NCBI RefSeq assembly: GCF_022213065.1
Contig: NZ_JAKLJA010000035.1
Span: forward strand, 1-64,000
DNA from: Paraburkholderia tagetis
GTDB taxonomy: Bacteria > Pseudomonadota > Gammaproteobacteria > Burkholderiales > Burkholderiaceae
Reading direction: 5' to 3'
Length of the DNA: 64,000 nucleotides
Positions 25,141 to 33,170 of the stretch are shown here, piece after piece. Numbering within the stretch: position 1 is the first letter of the stretch; each line of letters begins with the position of its first letter. A program made the position numbers and the translations under genes. Under the pieces are notes generated by a model, which was not told the DNA's origin, did not search any database, and was given only the letters and a program-made list of their open reading frames with translations.

Positions 25141-26610
25141 ATGCAGACCTTGACCGCTTCCACTTCCGGTTCATCGGCGACTTCGACCGATCTTACCCTC
25201 GACGAGATTACGATCGTCGACAACAACCTCCTCAAACGCGCCGTCGGCGCCATGGCGCTCGGCAACGCCATGGAATGGTTCGACTTCGGCGTGTACAGCT
25301 ACATCGCCGTCACACTCGGCCAGGTGTTCTTCCCGTCGAGCAGCCCGTCGGCGCAGTTGATTGCGACCTTCGGCACGTTCGCTGCGGCGTTCCTCGTGCG
25401 CCCGATCGGCGGCATGGTGTTCGGGCCGCTCGGCGACCGCATCGGGCGCCAGCGCGTGCTCGCGATGACCATGATCATGATGGCCTGCGGCACCTTCGCG
25501 ATCGGCCTGATCCCGTCGTACCACTCGATCGGCATTGCCGCGCCCATTCTGCTGCTCGTGGCCCGCCTGATCCAGGGCTTCTCGACGGGCGGCGAATACG
25601 GCGGCGCGGCGACCTTCATCGCCGAATTCGCTCCCGACAAGCGCCGCGGCTTCATGGGCAGCTTCCTCGAGTTCGGCACGCTGATCGGCTACGTGTTCGG
25701 CGCGGGCACGGTCGCCGTGCTGACGGCCACGCTCTCGCACCAGCAACTGCTTGACTGGGGCTGGCGCGTGCCGTTCATGATCGCGGGTCCGCTCGGCCTC
25801 GTGGGTCTCTACATCCGCACGAAGCTCGAGGAAACGCCCGCGTTCAAGCGCGAAGCCGAACTGCGCGAAGCCGAAGAGCATGCGCGTCCGAAGCTCACGC
25901 TGAAGTCGCTCGTCACGGAGCATCTGCGCCCCTTCCTGCTGTGCGTGGGCCTCGTGCTGATCTTCAACGTGACCGACTACATGGCGCTCTCGTACCTGCC
26001 CAGCTATCTCTCGGCGACGCTGCACTTTAACGAAACGCACGGCCTCTTTCTCGTGCTGATCGTGATGGTCCTGATGATGCCGATGACGCTCGCGTTCGGC
26101 CGTCTTTCGGACACCATCGGCCGCAAGCCCGTAATGCTCGCGGGCTGCGTGGGGCTGATCGTGCTGTCGATTCCCTCGCTCACGCTGATCCAGACGGGCG
26201 AGCTGCTGCCGGTATTCTTCGGCCTCCTGATTCTCGGCACGCTGCTCTCGTGCTTTACGGGCGTGATGCCCTCCGCGCTGCCGGCGCTGTTCCCGACCGC
26301 GATCCGCTACGGCGCGCTCGCCATCGGCTTCAACGTGTCGGTGTCGCTGTTCGGCGGCACGACGCCGCGGGTCGCGGCCTGGCTCGTCGAGCACACGCAG
26401 AACCTGATGATGCCCGCGTACTACCTGATGGGCGCGGCAGTGATCGGCATCGTCACGGTAGTGTCGCTGCGCGAGACGGCACGCAAGCCGCTGCCGGGCT
26501 CCGCGCCGTGCGTCGGCACCAAGGCCGAAGCCCACGCGGTGATGCGCGGGGTGCGCGTTGCCCGCGAAATGGACGAGCGCTATGCCGCGCATGCCACAGT
26601 GCGGGTGTAA
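25141..26610 (+). CDS. MFS transporter, metabolite:H+ symporter (MHS/ProP-like)
   Basis: The 489-aa product (MQTLTASTSGSSATSTDLTL) has twelve hydrophobic segments and the MHS signatures: GNAMEWFDFGVYSY in the first helix, GPLGDRIGRQRVL in loop 2-3, RLIQGFSTGGEYGGAATFIAEFAP in helix 4, and FGRLSDTIGRKPVM in loop 8-9. Family members import proline, betaine, citrate or alpha-ketoglutarate with protons; ProP-like is the nearest description, without certainty. The start is uncertain: GGAG directly abuts the ATG at 25141, whereas a TTG at 25150 has ideal spacing from it. A terminator follows at 26672. Confidence 0.88.
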   Translation: MQTLTASTSGSSATSTDLTLDEITIVDNNLLKRAVGAMALGNAMEWFDFGVYSYIAVTLGQVFFPSSSPSAQLIATFGTFAAAFLVRPIGGMVFGPLGDRIGRQRVLAMTMIMMACGTFAIGLIPSYHSIGIAAPILLLVARLIQGFSTGGEYGGAATFIAEFAPDKRRGFMGSFLEFGTLIGYVFGAGTVAVLTATLSHQQLLDWGWRVPFMIAGPLGLVGLYIRTKLEETPAFKREAELREAEEHARPKLTLKSLVTEHLRPFLLCVGLVLIFNVTDYMALSYLPSYLSATLHFNETHGLFLVLIVMVLMMPMTLAFGRLSDTIGRKPVMLAGCVGLIVLSIPSLTLIQTGELLPVFFGLLILGTLLSCFTGVMPSALPALFPTAIRYGALAIGFNVSVSLFGGTTPRVAAWLVEHTQNLMMPAYYLMGAAVIGIVTVVSLRETARKPLPGSAPCVGTKAEAHAVMRGVRVAREMDERYAAHATVRV

Positions 26611-26671
26611 CACTGTCATAGCGTAGCCATAACGCTTCAGACGCTGCGGATTTCGCATCGGAAACCATCGG

Positions 26672-26698
26672 AAGGCCAGCCGCGTGCTGGCCTTTTTT
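26672..26698 (+). terminator. Rho-independent terminator after the MHS transporter
   Basis: A 9-bp stem AAGGCCAGC / GCTGGCCTT with a 5-base loop followed by a T run, 62 bp past the stop codon. Confidence 0.9.
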
Positions 26699-26766
26699 GC
26701 GTCCGGCCAAGGGCGCCTCTACTCGGGGCGTCTCCACGCGGAATGCCTCCCTTGCGTGCGACTTGC

Positions 26767-27273
26767 TCAGTCGATCAGCCGTGTATGCTCGATGCGCAGT
26801 GCGCCATCATTTCCGATCGTCAACATCGCAGCGGAAATCGGCAATTTGAAGCGGCGCGGTCCTGCGCTGCCAGGATTCACGTAGTGCACACCATCGCGCA
26901 TTTCGAGTGCGGGCTTGTGCGAATGGCCGCTGACCACGACGGAGATGCGCTGCGCGGCCTTATCGGCGTTCAGATTGCCCTGGTTGTCCAGACCGCGCAG
27001 GTCCGTCAGTTCGTGGACGACAGCAATCGCGATTCCGCCGATTTCGACCACGGTTTGCACAGGCAGCGCCTCGGCCCATGCGCCGTGATCGTTGTTGCCG
27101 CGCACCGCAGTCAGCGGCGCCATCTGGGCGAGCCGGTCGAGCACGCCTTGCTCGCAGATATCGCCCGCGTGGACGATCGCATCGCTGCCATCCAGGAAAC
27201 GTAGCAGTTCGGGTCGCACGAGATTGTGCGTATCAGAAACCAGCGCGACGCGCAGAGAATGTTGACGTGACAT
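26767..27273 (-). CDS. YfcE/MJ0936-type metallophosphoesterase
   Basis: Started at the ATG at 27273 (MSRQHSLRVALVSDTHNLVR), giving 168 aa. The calcineurin-like metal motifs are all present: SDTHN, HAGDI, VRGNND, VVHE, and SGHSHKP followed by VNPGS. Single-domain members of this size hydrolyse phosphodiesters, including model compounds and cyclic nucleotides; the physiological substrate is unclear. It converges with the MHS transporter and lies 80 bp after the cupin gene on the same strand. Confidence 0.9.
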   Translation of the reverse strand: MSRQHSLRVALVSDTHNLVRPELLRFLDGSDAIVHAGDICEQGVLDRLAQMAPLTAVRGNNDHGAWAEALPVQTVVEIGGIAIAVVHELTDLRGLDNQGNLNADKAAQRISVVVSGHSHKPALEMRDGVHYVNPGSAGPRRFKLPISAAMLTIGNDGALRIEHTRLID

Positions 27274-27353
27274 GGGGCAGCGTTTCGTAGCGGAAAAAAC
27301 GGATGCGGCGCGCCTCGTGTCCGAAAGGAAACAACATCGCTGCGCCGACTCTC

Positions 27354-27782
27354 TCACTCGCGGGCATCAACGTCCGTGCCGAAATACACAGCGAGCCAGA
27401 CGGTAGGCGCTGTCGTGTCAGTCCACGCCACGCGATGCCGGCAGTGTGCGGGAATATGTACGTAGTCGCCAGGATGCATCCGCTGGCGCGCGCCGCCTTG
27501 CCCCTCGAATTCCAGTTCCGCCGCGCCCGTAAGCAAAACAACCCACTCGTCGCGCGGATCGTCGTACCAGAACCCTTCTGGACTCGCCTGCCCTGTCGAG
27601 ACGATCCGCTCGATCAACACGCCGGCTTGCGCAACGAGTCGCTCGAAACGCTCATCACGCGCGGCGGATTCGATGCCGGCGTAGAGGTTTCCCGAAGCGA
27701 TGCCTGAAGCATTGACGGACGGACTAACCACGGGATCGCGAGCAGACTCGCCGGAGTGGGCGTTTTCGCCGGGCGCGCTCAT
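27354..27782 (-). CDS. Cupin-domain protein
   Basis: The 142-aa product ends in a small cupin barrel (about residues 35-142): GFWYDDPRDEWVVLLTGAAEL and, later, MHPGDYVHIPAHCRHRVAWT. The second cupin motif (GDYVHIPAHCRHRV) is intact; the first is degenerate, with the EWVVLL segment replacing the usual HxH. The ATG overlaps the stop of the upstream flavoenzyme gene (ATGA), so translation is probably coupled. The function is unknown; a link to the flavoprotein is suggested only by the overlap. Confidence 0.8.
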   Translation of the reverse strand: MSAPGENAHSGESARDPVVSPSVNASGIASGNLYAGIESAARDERFERLVAQAGVLIERIVSTGQASPEGFWYDDPRDEWVVLLTGAAELEFEGQGGARQRMHPGDYVHIPAHCRHRVAWTDTTAPTVWLAVYFGTDVDARE

Positions 27783-29275
27783 GCGAGCGGCCTCAGCCCG
27801 CCGAGCAAGGTCGGCACCAGTTCGCTCACCGTCGGATGGATATGCATCGCGTATTCGAGCGTCGTATAGGGCGCGTCGGCGGTCATCGTGTCGATGAACG
27901 TATGAATCGCCTCATCGCCTTCCATACCGAAGATCGTCGCGCCCAGAATGCGCCGCGTTCGCGCATCCACGAGTGCCTTCATGAATCCGTCCGTCTCGCC
28001 GCGCTCGCGTGCACGGCCGACGCGCGACATCGGCATTGTCGCGATCAGCGCGGGCCGCCCGCTCGCGCGCACTTCGCGCTCGCTCAAGCCCGCGCGCGCA
28101 AGCGGCGGATCCACGAACACGGCATAGGCGGGAATGCGTGAGTCGGCGCTGCGATGCGCGCCGTCGAGCAGATTCGCCGCGACGATCTGGTAATCGTCGT
28201 AAGAAGTGTGCGTGAATGCCCCGCGCCCGTTCACGTCGCCGAGCGCCCAGACACCTGGCACGCGAGTCCGCAACTCTCCGTCGACGGGAATAAGGCCGTG
28301 CTTGTCTCGCTCGATGCCTGCCGCGTCGAGTCCGAGATCGTCGGTATTCGGAATGCGCCCCGTGGCGAACAGCAGATGCGAAACATCGAGCGCTTCGCCG
28401 CCGAGTTCGATGCGTATCCCCTCCGGGCGCGGACCGCCCGCGGCCACGCTTGCAGCCGCCACGCCGCCAGTGCCGCCAGTGCCGCCTGCGCCGCTCACGC
28501 CGAGTGGCGCCACGCTGCGCGGCGCGTTGCCGAAGCGAAACTCCACGCCTTCGCGCGCCAGCACGTCCTGTACCGCACGGGCGACGTCGTCGTCCTCGCG
28601 CGCCAGCACGCGCTCCCCGCGCACGAGCACCGTCACCCGGCTGCCGAAGCGGCGAAACATCTGTGCAAATTCGAGCGCCACATAGCTGCCGCCAACAATC
28701 GCCAGATGTGCCGGCAACGTCTCCAAAGCCAGCAACGTCGAGTTGGTTTCGTATCGGATACGGTCGAGCCCGGGCAGGTCGGGCACGGCGGCGCGTGTTC
28801 CGGTATTGACGAAGATCTTGGGCGCTTCGAGCGTCACCGTTTCGCCGCTCGCCAACGTCACGCTGACCGCATGTGCAGCACTAAAGCGCGCATGTCCTTG
28901 CAGCACCGTAACGTTGGGAGCACTACGCAGCCAGTGTTCGACACCATCGCGCGACGCACCAATGATGCGGTCTTTGCGCGCCTTCACGAACGCGAGATCG
29001 ACGTTCACGCCCGCGACTTGCGCGCCGTTTTCCACGCCGTCCTGCACGGCATTGCCGATTCGCACGCCGAAGTCCGCCGCATGACGCGCCACATGTGCGG
29101 CACGCGCACAGGCCACATAGGCCTTGGTCGGCGTGCAACCGACATTTACGCAAGTGCCGCCGAACGCCGCGCGCTCGATCACCGCCGTCTTGCGTCCGCT
29201 GGCTCCAAGCCGCACCGCGAGCGGAGGACCGCTCTGCCCCGTGCCGATCACGATCGCATCAAAACGCTGTGCCAT
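27779..29275 (-). CDS. FAD-dependent pyridine nucleotide-disulfide oxidoreductase (MerA-like)
   Basis: The ATG at 29275 has a GAGG ribosome site seven bases upstream; the frame extends to a TTG at 29293. The 498-aa product has the FAD fold (IVIGTGQSGPPLAVRLGASG), the redox-active pair in GGTCVNVGCTPTK, the NAD(P)H fold (LAIVGGSYVALEFAQMFRR), a second FAD contact (VWALGDVNGRGAFTHTSYDD) and the dimer interface ending HIHPTVSELVPTLLGGL. It lacks the C-terminal vicinal cysteines and heavy-metal domain of true mercuric reductase, so the electron acceptor is unknown. A Gly/Ala-rich insert (SGAGGTGGTGGVAAAS) lies in the NAD domain. Confidence 0.87.
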   Translation of the reverse strand: MAQRFDAIVIGTGQSGPPLAVRLGASGRKTAVIERAAFGGTCVNVGCTPTKAYVACARAAHVARHAADFGVRIGNAVQDGVENGAQVAGVNVDLAFVKARKDRIIGASRDGVEHWLRSAPNVTVLQGHARFSAAHAVSVTLASGETVTLEAPKIFVNTGTRAAVPDLPGLDRIRYETNSTLLALETLPAHLAIVGGSYVALEFAQMFRRFGSRVTVLVRGERVLAREDDDVARAVQDVLAREGVEFRFGNAPRSVAPLGVSGAGGTGGTGGVAAASVAAGGPRPEGIRIELGGEALDVSHLLFATGRIPNTDDLGLDAAGIERDKHGLIPVDGELRTRVPGVWALGDVNGRGAFTHTSYDDYQIVAANLLDGAHRSADSRIPAYAVFVDPPLARAGLSEREVRASGRPALIATMPMSRVGRARERGETDGFMKALVDARTRRILGATIFGMEGDEAIHTFIDTMTADAPYTTLEYAMHIHPTVSELVPTLLGGLRPLA

Positions 29276-29454
29276 GCCGACCTCCTCGTGCAATCAACGT
29301 GCAGCTCACATGCCTGCACCACGTTCGCGCCATCTTACGCCGGCCACGCCACGTGCGAGCGCGCCGCCCCGTTGCACGTTGGTTGCGCGTTGGAGCGCCG
29401 GCATGACAGCGCAGCGAGCCCGCTAAAGCGCTCGAGTTTCGAATCGGAAAACGG

Positions 29455-29489
29455 GAAAAAAAGAGCCGCCCCGGATCATGAGGCGGCTC
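29455..29489 (-). terminator. Rho-independent terminator after the 69-aa gene
   Basis: An 8-bp stem GAGCCGCC (29463-29470) / GGCGGCTC (29482-29489) followed on the minus strand by a U run (A run 29456-29462). The only minus-strand gene just upstream is the small one at 29586-29795. The rest of the 29276-29585 gap shows nothing else. Confidence 0.88.
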
Positions 29490-29585
29490 ACAAGGTGACG
29501 TCACAACAGCAAACGGGCGATGCCGCTGCGCGTCGGGGGGGATCGTAAAACCAGTGCGCTATCTGTCCCTCGAAGGGAAACAGAA

Positions 29586-29795
29586 TCAGTGGACGCGTTC
29601 GACCGGCGCCGCGCATCCATGGCTCGCGCACCAGAGTTCGCGTGAGCGCTGCAGCGCCGCGCGCGCACCGCGCGTCGCCACCAAAAGCCCGATCTGGCCC
29701 ATGTTGAAGTCGAGCGACACCATCAGCTGCATGAGGTCTACCATCGGCAAGACCAGTGCTGGCTGATACAACTGTCGTTCGATAAAGGATTTCAT
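29586..29795 (-). CDS. Small hypothetical protein
   Basis: An open frame of 69 codons beginning MKSFIERQLYQPALVLPMVD. The ATG at 29795 has GGGAG about seven bases upstream, better than the longer starts at 29855 or 29912. The peptide is amphipathic rather than secreted, Leu/Met-rich in the middle (LMQLMVSLDFNMGQIGLLVA) and has two Cys in WCASHGC near the end. It is followed by a good terminator, which supports a real transcript. I do not recognise the family. Confidence 0.55.
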   Translation of the reverse strand: MKSFIERQLYQPALVLPMVDLMQLMVSLDFNMGQIGLLVATRGARAALQRSRELWCASHGCAAPVERVH

Positions 29796-29987
29796 GACGG
29801 CTCCCGCTGGAACCGCCGCGTCGCGGTGACGTAGCGGCATTTCGATGAGAGCCATTCTAGGAATGTAGCGTCCGCCGATAAATGGCCCGGACGCGAAGTC
29901 ACTTGTCGCCAAACGCGAACAATCGCGCCAACGGCGAAACCGACAATCGGAAGAAGCGATCTGCGGGTCCGCTCGCGGACCCGTGGC

Positions 29988-30602
29988 TTATTCGAGCGGC
30001 GTCGCCACGAACTCGGGCAACGCTTCGGCGCGCTCGGAGTGCGCGGCGAGCGCCGGATAACGCGCGGGGTCCGCGATGCCCGGCAGGATGTGCTGTGTAA
30101 AGCGCCAGGCCACCGCGGCCGTGATGTCGGCCTGTGTGATCCGCCCTGCGCACAGCCAGCCAGCGCGGCCGTTCAGCAGCTTATCGAGCACCGCGTACGC
30201 GGCGTGCATCTGGACATTGACGCGCTGGAGCCACGGCTCGTGCTGGCGCTCCTCGGGCCGCAACTGGCGCTCGTAAATCTGCTGGATCGTCTTCTCCATG
30301 GCCGCCAGAGCGAAACCGTTCACGCGCAGCGCAAAGGTGCGCTCCTGCGATTCCTCGGGCATCAGACGCTTCGCTGCCGGCACCTTGCGGTCGAGATGAT
30401 CGAGGATCAGCGTGGAGTCGATCAGCAGCGTGCCGTCGTCGTCGATGAACGTCGGGGCCTTCACGACCGGATTGATCTGAGCGAACTCGTCGTAGTGCCG
30501 GAACACCGAGACACTGCGATGCTCGAACGGCATCCCGAGCACGTGCAATGAAATCGCGACGCGGCGCACATACGGGGAGTCCATCATGCCAATCAACTGC
30601 AT
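29988..30602 (-). CDS. Glutathione S-transferase
   Basis: The 204-aa product has a thioredoxin-like N-terminal domain (MQLIGMMDSPYVRRVAISLH) with the likely catalytic Ser/Tyr near residues 9-11, KAPTFIDDDGTLLIDSTLIL including the cis-Pro and the glutathione-contact Asp-Ser pair, and an all-helical C-terminal domain (about 85-204). It should conjugate glutathione to electrophiles or act as a disulfide reductase in the cytoplasm; the subclass cannot be fixed. A perfect 8-bp hairpin (CGGGTCCG/CGGACCCG, 29964-29983) follows the stop but lacks a U tract. Confidence 0.9.
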   Translation of the reverse strand: MQLIGMMDSPYVRRVAISLHVLGMPFEHRSVSVFRHYDEFAQINPVVKAPTFIDDDGTLLIDSTLILDHLDRKVPAAKRLMPEESQERTFALRVNGFALAAMEKTIQQIYERQLRPEERQHEPWLQRVNVQMHAAYAVLDKLLNGRAGWLCAGRITQADITAAVAWRFTQHILPGIADPARYPALAAHSERAEALPEFVATPLE

Positions 30603-31164
30603 TGCCGCACCTCGCTCGAGAAAAGGGGAAAAAGGGGACTGGACAGCCGATAGTGCAACATCGGCGGATGTATTTCAAGATTCGTCTCGCCATCCCATGA
30701 CTAGCCGATCCCGCCTCCACCGCCACGACGATCACGCCCGGGAAAATAGTGCCGGAAGATCTTGATTCGAACGGCTGGTGCTATGTGCATCGCGTTAACG
30801 GCTCAGCAAGAAATGATCGATATCAAACATTAAAACGGCTCAAACGAGGCCGTGTCGATGTGCCACCCAGGACTTAATTTGTCCAACGCTACATTCATTA
30901 GCTGACGGCACGCGTGACGCGACGCGCCATTGTTGCGCCGCAACGTTCCCGCGTCTCGCAGACCATCGTGACGCGCCTGCTCGCACAGGCGCGCCACATA
31001 AGGCTCGGCGCGTTGCGCTCCACAACACAAGGATGCCGAAACATTACTCCCCCGCATTTCAAGGCGTTTTCGGGCGCCGCATGTGTTGCAGTGCATCGCC
31101 GGGAAACTCCTGGATTCGTACGCCGAAAGGCTGAGATAGTCTGACTGCACAAGGAGACGAAATC
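30603..31164. other. Gene-poor stretch, nothing convincing
   Basis: About 560 bases with only short open frames without ribosome sites or family-like composition. Base composition is more AT-rich near 30780-30900. No hairpin with U tract was found. Confidence 0.4.
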
Positions 31165-31413
31165 ATGAGACAAGCATTCAATGTTGGCATCGTCATCATC
31201 CTCGCACTCCTCCTCGGGAATCGGGTGATGACCCGCGTGCAGGCGCACGAAAACGGCGCGGTCACCTGCGCCCGGGGGTCGGAACTCGTTCGGCTCGACG
31301 CGCTCACGCGTGGCTTCACCGCCATCGGCGCGCGTAGCCAGGGAGAGAACTTCCTCTCGTCTTGCCTCGTCTCTGGCCAGGCGCAGGTTGGCGATATCAT
31401 CGCGCACGACTGA
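31165..31413 (+). CDS. Small hypothetical secreted or membrane protein
   Basis: An open frame of 82 codons (MRQAFNVGIVIILALLLGNR) with AAGGAG eight bases upstream of the ATG (31151-31156). The first 27 residues form a hydrophobic helix that could be a signal peptide or anchor; the remainder (GAVTCARGSELVRLDALTRG onward) has two cysteines and no motif I recognise. The good ribosome site and G/C-rich third positions support coding. It lies alone in a gene-poor stretch. Confidence 0.45.
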   Translation: MRQAFNVGIVIILALLLGNRVMTRVQAHENGAVTCARGSELVRLDALTRGFTAIGARSQGENFLSSCLVSGQAQVGDIIAHD

Positions 31414-31842
31414 TTCGCCCAATCGTCCCGGACGCCCCGCATGCGGGCGTGCCGCAAGCGAAACGTGCAGCTCGCGTGTGGCGCTACTGCGCGGCGCATG
31501 GACGACCTTGGCACGTTCTGTGACATAGATATGTGTCGCGACTGCACTCGCGCCCGACTCCTGCGAGCACGCCTTGGCGCCTGCCCTAAAGCCTGCTTGT
31601 GAGCGCCTGGCGCGGCGGCGCGATTGGGCGCTGCGCACGCCACAAAGTGTTAACCCTCTTCGGGCGGTGTGTTCCGCGCTTACGAACGCACACCGTCTTC
31701 TCACAGCGCCCTCACGCTACATCCGCATGACGCGCGCTAGCGCACCCATGCTCAGCGTTTAAGGACGTTAATTAACCTCCAGCCCCGAGTTGCCAACGCC
31801 TGCATTTGGCGGCGACAATGGTGCGCGATCAGGAGGAAATTT
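31414..31842. other. Gap between two small genes, nothing convincing
   Basis: About 430 bases; frames on both strands are short or lack starts. The promoter of the downstream lipoprotein gene must lie near 31700-31800, but no clear pair of hexamers was fixed. Confidence 0.4.
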
Positions 31843-32115
31843 ATGAAAGGCAGCATCCTGTTGCTTGGTCTCAGCATGCTAACGGCATGCACGTCGGTAA
31901 CCAGTGTGAATTCAAGACAGGATGGGCATCTTTCGCTAACGAGCCGGGCGCGCTGGGACATCGTCTCGTGGAATCATGTGCGCAGCGCCGGTTTCAAGGA
32001 AGCGCAGGCTTATTGCCACAAGCAGCATAAGGAGATGCACGCCGTCGATGTGCACAGCGAAGGCCTGCGTGGCGTCACTGCCCAAACAGTAGAGGTAATC
32101 TTCGACTGCATTTAA
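31843..32115 (+). CDS. Small lipoprotein, unknown function
   Basis: The start at 31843 has AGGAGG six bases upstream. The 90-aa product begins MKGSILLLGLSMLTACTSVT: a short signal peptide with lipobox LTAC, so Cys16 would be lipidated and the protein sent to the periplasmic face of a membrane. The mature part has a Cys in AYCHKQHKEM and another in the C-terminal VEVIFDCI, which could form a disulfide. I do not recognise a family. Confidence 0.72.
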   Translation: MKGSILLLGLSMLTACTSVTSVNSRQDGHLSLTSRARWDIVSWNHVRSAGFKEAQAYCHKQHKEMHAVDVHSEGLRGVTAQTVEVIFDCI

Positions 32116-32425
32116 ATCGTTCTCTCGCAGATACCCCACCCCACGCAACAAGCATTTCGCCAATCAACTCCGGCTTTTCGCGCACAAACCTTGCATAAAC
32201 GCAATGGTTTGTTGTCGTTCTCCCTGATACTCAATCCGCATCTTGCAGATACACTGACGAAACATTTTGTTACGGCTTGTATCATGCTCACAGCCTTTTT
32301 CATCGCGTGTCCATTGGCGATAGCGGCGCTTTTCGGCTTTGCGCGGCTCGTCAATCCCCACACCGGCCAGATTCGCAGCCGTTGAGCGCCCGCCACGTCT
32401 TCTGCGAATCCACGAGCCCATGCAA
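32116..32425. other. Gap between lipoprotein gene and tRNA-Leu terminator
   Basis: About 310 bases. A 33-codon hydrophobic frame starting at 32284 (MLTAFFIACPLAIAALFGFA) is present but has no ribosome site, so it is not called. Confidence 0.4.
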
Positions 32426-32460
32426 CAAAAAACCCGCGAGGCGTTGCGCCATCGCGGGTT
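32426..32460 (-). terminator. Rho-independent terminator of tRNA-Leu(UAA)
   Basis: A 9-bp stem AACCCGCGA (32431-32439) / TCGCGGGTT (32452-32460), followed on the minus strand by six U residues, 35 bases past the tRNA CCA end. Confidence 0.9.
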
Positions 32461-32495
32461 TAGGGCTTCTTGCAAAGCATGTTCAGGATATGTCC

Positions 32496-32866
32496 TGGTG
32501 CCGGCGACCGGACTCGAACCGGTAAGCCGTGAGGCGGCGGATTTTCGTCACACTACGTCTTTCGACGCCGCCCGCGAGCTTCTTGCGGGTGTTCGTGCGC
32601 TGGACTATGCCTTCGCCTTAGCCCTGTGGTGCGCGGTCGAGCCGCACCGGGACCTTAGGCGCCCCCCGTCTAGTCTCTACACCTTCCTGGCCAGCGCAAA
32701 AAAGCGCCAGCCGGCTTGGCTCGGCGTCGCCTCGGCACGATGCGCGCTCGCGCACTGCAAAGTCCAGGGGGTTCGCCGAATTTGAGGGGTTCTGCACCGG
32801 CCGTTTCCGGCTGGGCACTCAATCTAGTTTTAAGTCCGCTATGTTTACCAATTTCATCACGCCGGC
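32496..32866 (-). tRNA. tRNA-Leu(UAA), split by a group I intron
   Basis: The 5' exon is 32866-32832 (35 nt, starting GCCGGCG) and the 3' exon is 32545-32496 (50 nt, ending CGCCGGC-ACCA). Joined, they give an 85-nt class II tRNA. The acceptor arm GCCGGCG/CGCCGGC is perfect, the anticodon arm is GCGGA-CTTAAAA-TCCGC with anticodon TAA, a long variable arm follows, and the T arm is CCGGTTCGAGTCCGG. CCA is encoded. The exons join between U34 and A35. It decodes UUA and UUG. Ordinary tRNA finders may miss it because the intron is 286 nt. Confidence 0.95.
32546..32831 (-). ncRNA. Self-splicing-type group I intron (IC3-like) in tRNA-Leu
   Basis: The 286-nt insert ends in G (32546), as group I introns do. 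P1: exon ACUU pairs with intron GAGU (32820-32817), with a G-U pair at the splice site. P2 is capped by GAAA (stem GCCG/CGGC, 32811-32800). Core elements occur in order on the minus strand: P (CAAATTCGGCGAA, 32784-32772), Q (GACGCCGAGCCAAGC, 32728-32714), R (GGTGTAGAGACTAGACGG, 32683-32666) and S (GCGAAGGCATAGTCCA, 32616-32601). P7 pairs GACTA with TAGTC. Q, R and S are nearly identical to the Azoarcus tRNA-Ile intron as I remember it. P9 has another GAAA loop. No homing endonuclease is encoded. Confidence 0.93.
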
Positions 32867-32878
32867 AAAGCGGACGCG

Positions 32879-32908
32879 ATTCTACCATTGCCCCGCTCGC
32901 CCTCCCAA
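32879..32908 (-). promoter_or_regulatory. Promoter of tRNA-Leu(UAA)
   Basis: On the minus strand TTGGGA (32908-32903), an 18-bp spacer and TAGAAT (32884-32879), 12 bases before the tRNA 5' end. Confidence 0.75.
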
Positions 32909-33170
32909 GCGCCCGCTTCACCGGGCCGCCCACGCGACGGCAACCATGCGTGAACGCCGCACCATCGAAAAGTTGTGAACACAACATCTTTGAGATCCGA
33001 TGCTGACAGTCACCGTCTCGGCACGCGGTGTTCAAGACATGGCCAGCACGATCGCATACGCTCCGGTATGATCGGCACGCCCGGGCTCGTTCGGATCGCG
33101 TTTCGCCTGTACGAGCCCGGGCAGCCTTTTGCAGCACCCGGTATCGCCGGGCTCCGCCCTCACTGCGCAC

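Noticed and set aside
29964..29983. Hairpin after the GST gene as a terminator
   Set aside because: Perfect 8-bp stem but no U tract on either strand; noted in the GST entry only.
32284..32385. 33-codon hydrophobic open frame (MLTAFFIACPLAIAALFGFA)
   Set aside because: No ribosome site, no neighbour relation and close to the tRNA-Leu terminator; could be real but not supported.
32496..32866. tmRNA or RNase P RNA as explanation of the structured region
   Set aside because: No tmRNA tag frame or RNase P core motifs; P/Q/R/S elements and exact exon joining identify a group I intron in tRNA-Leu.
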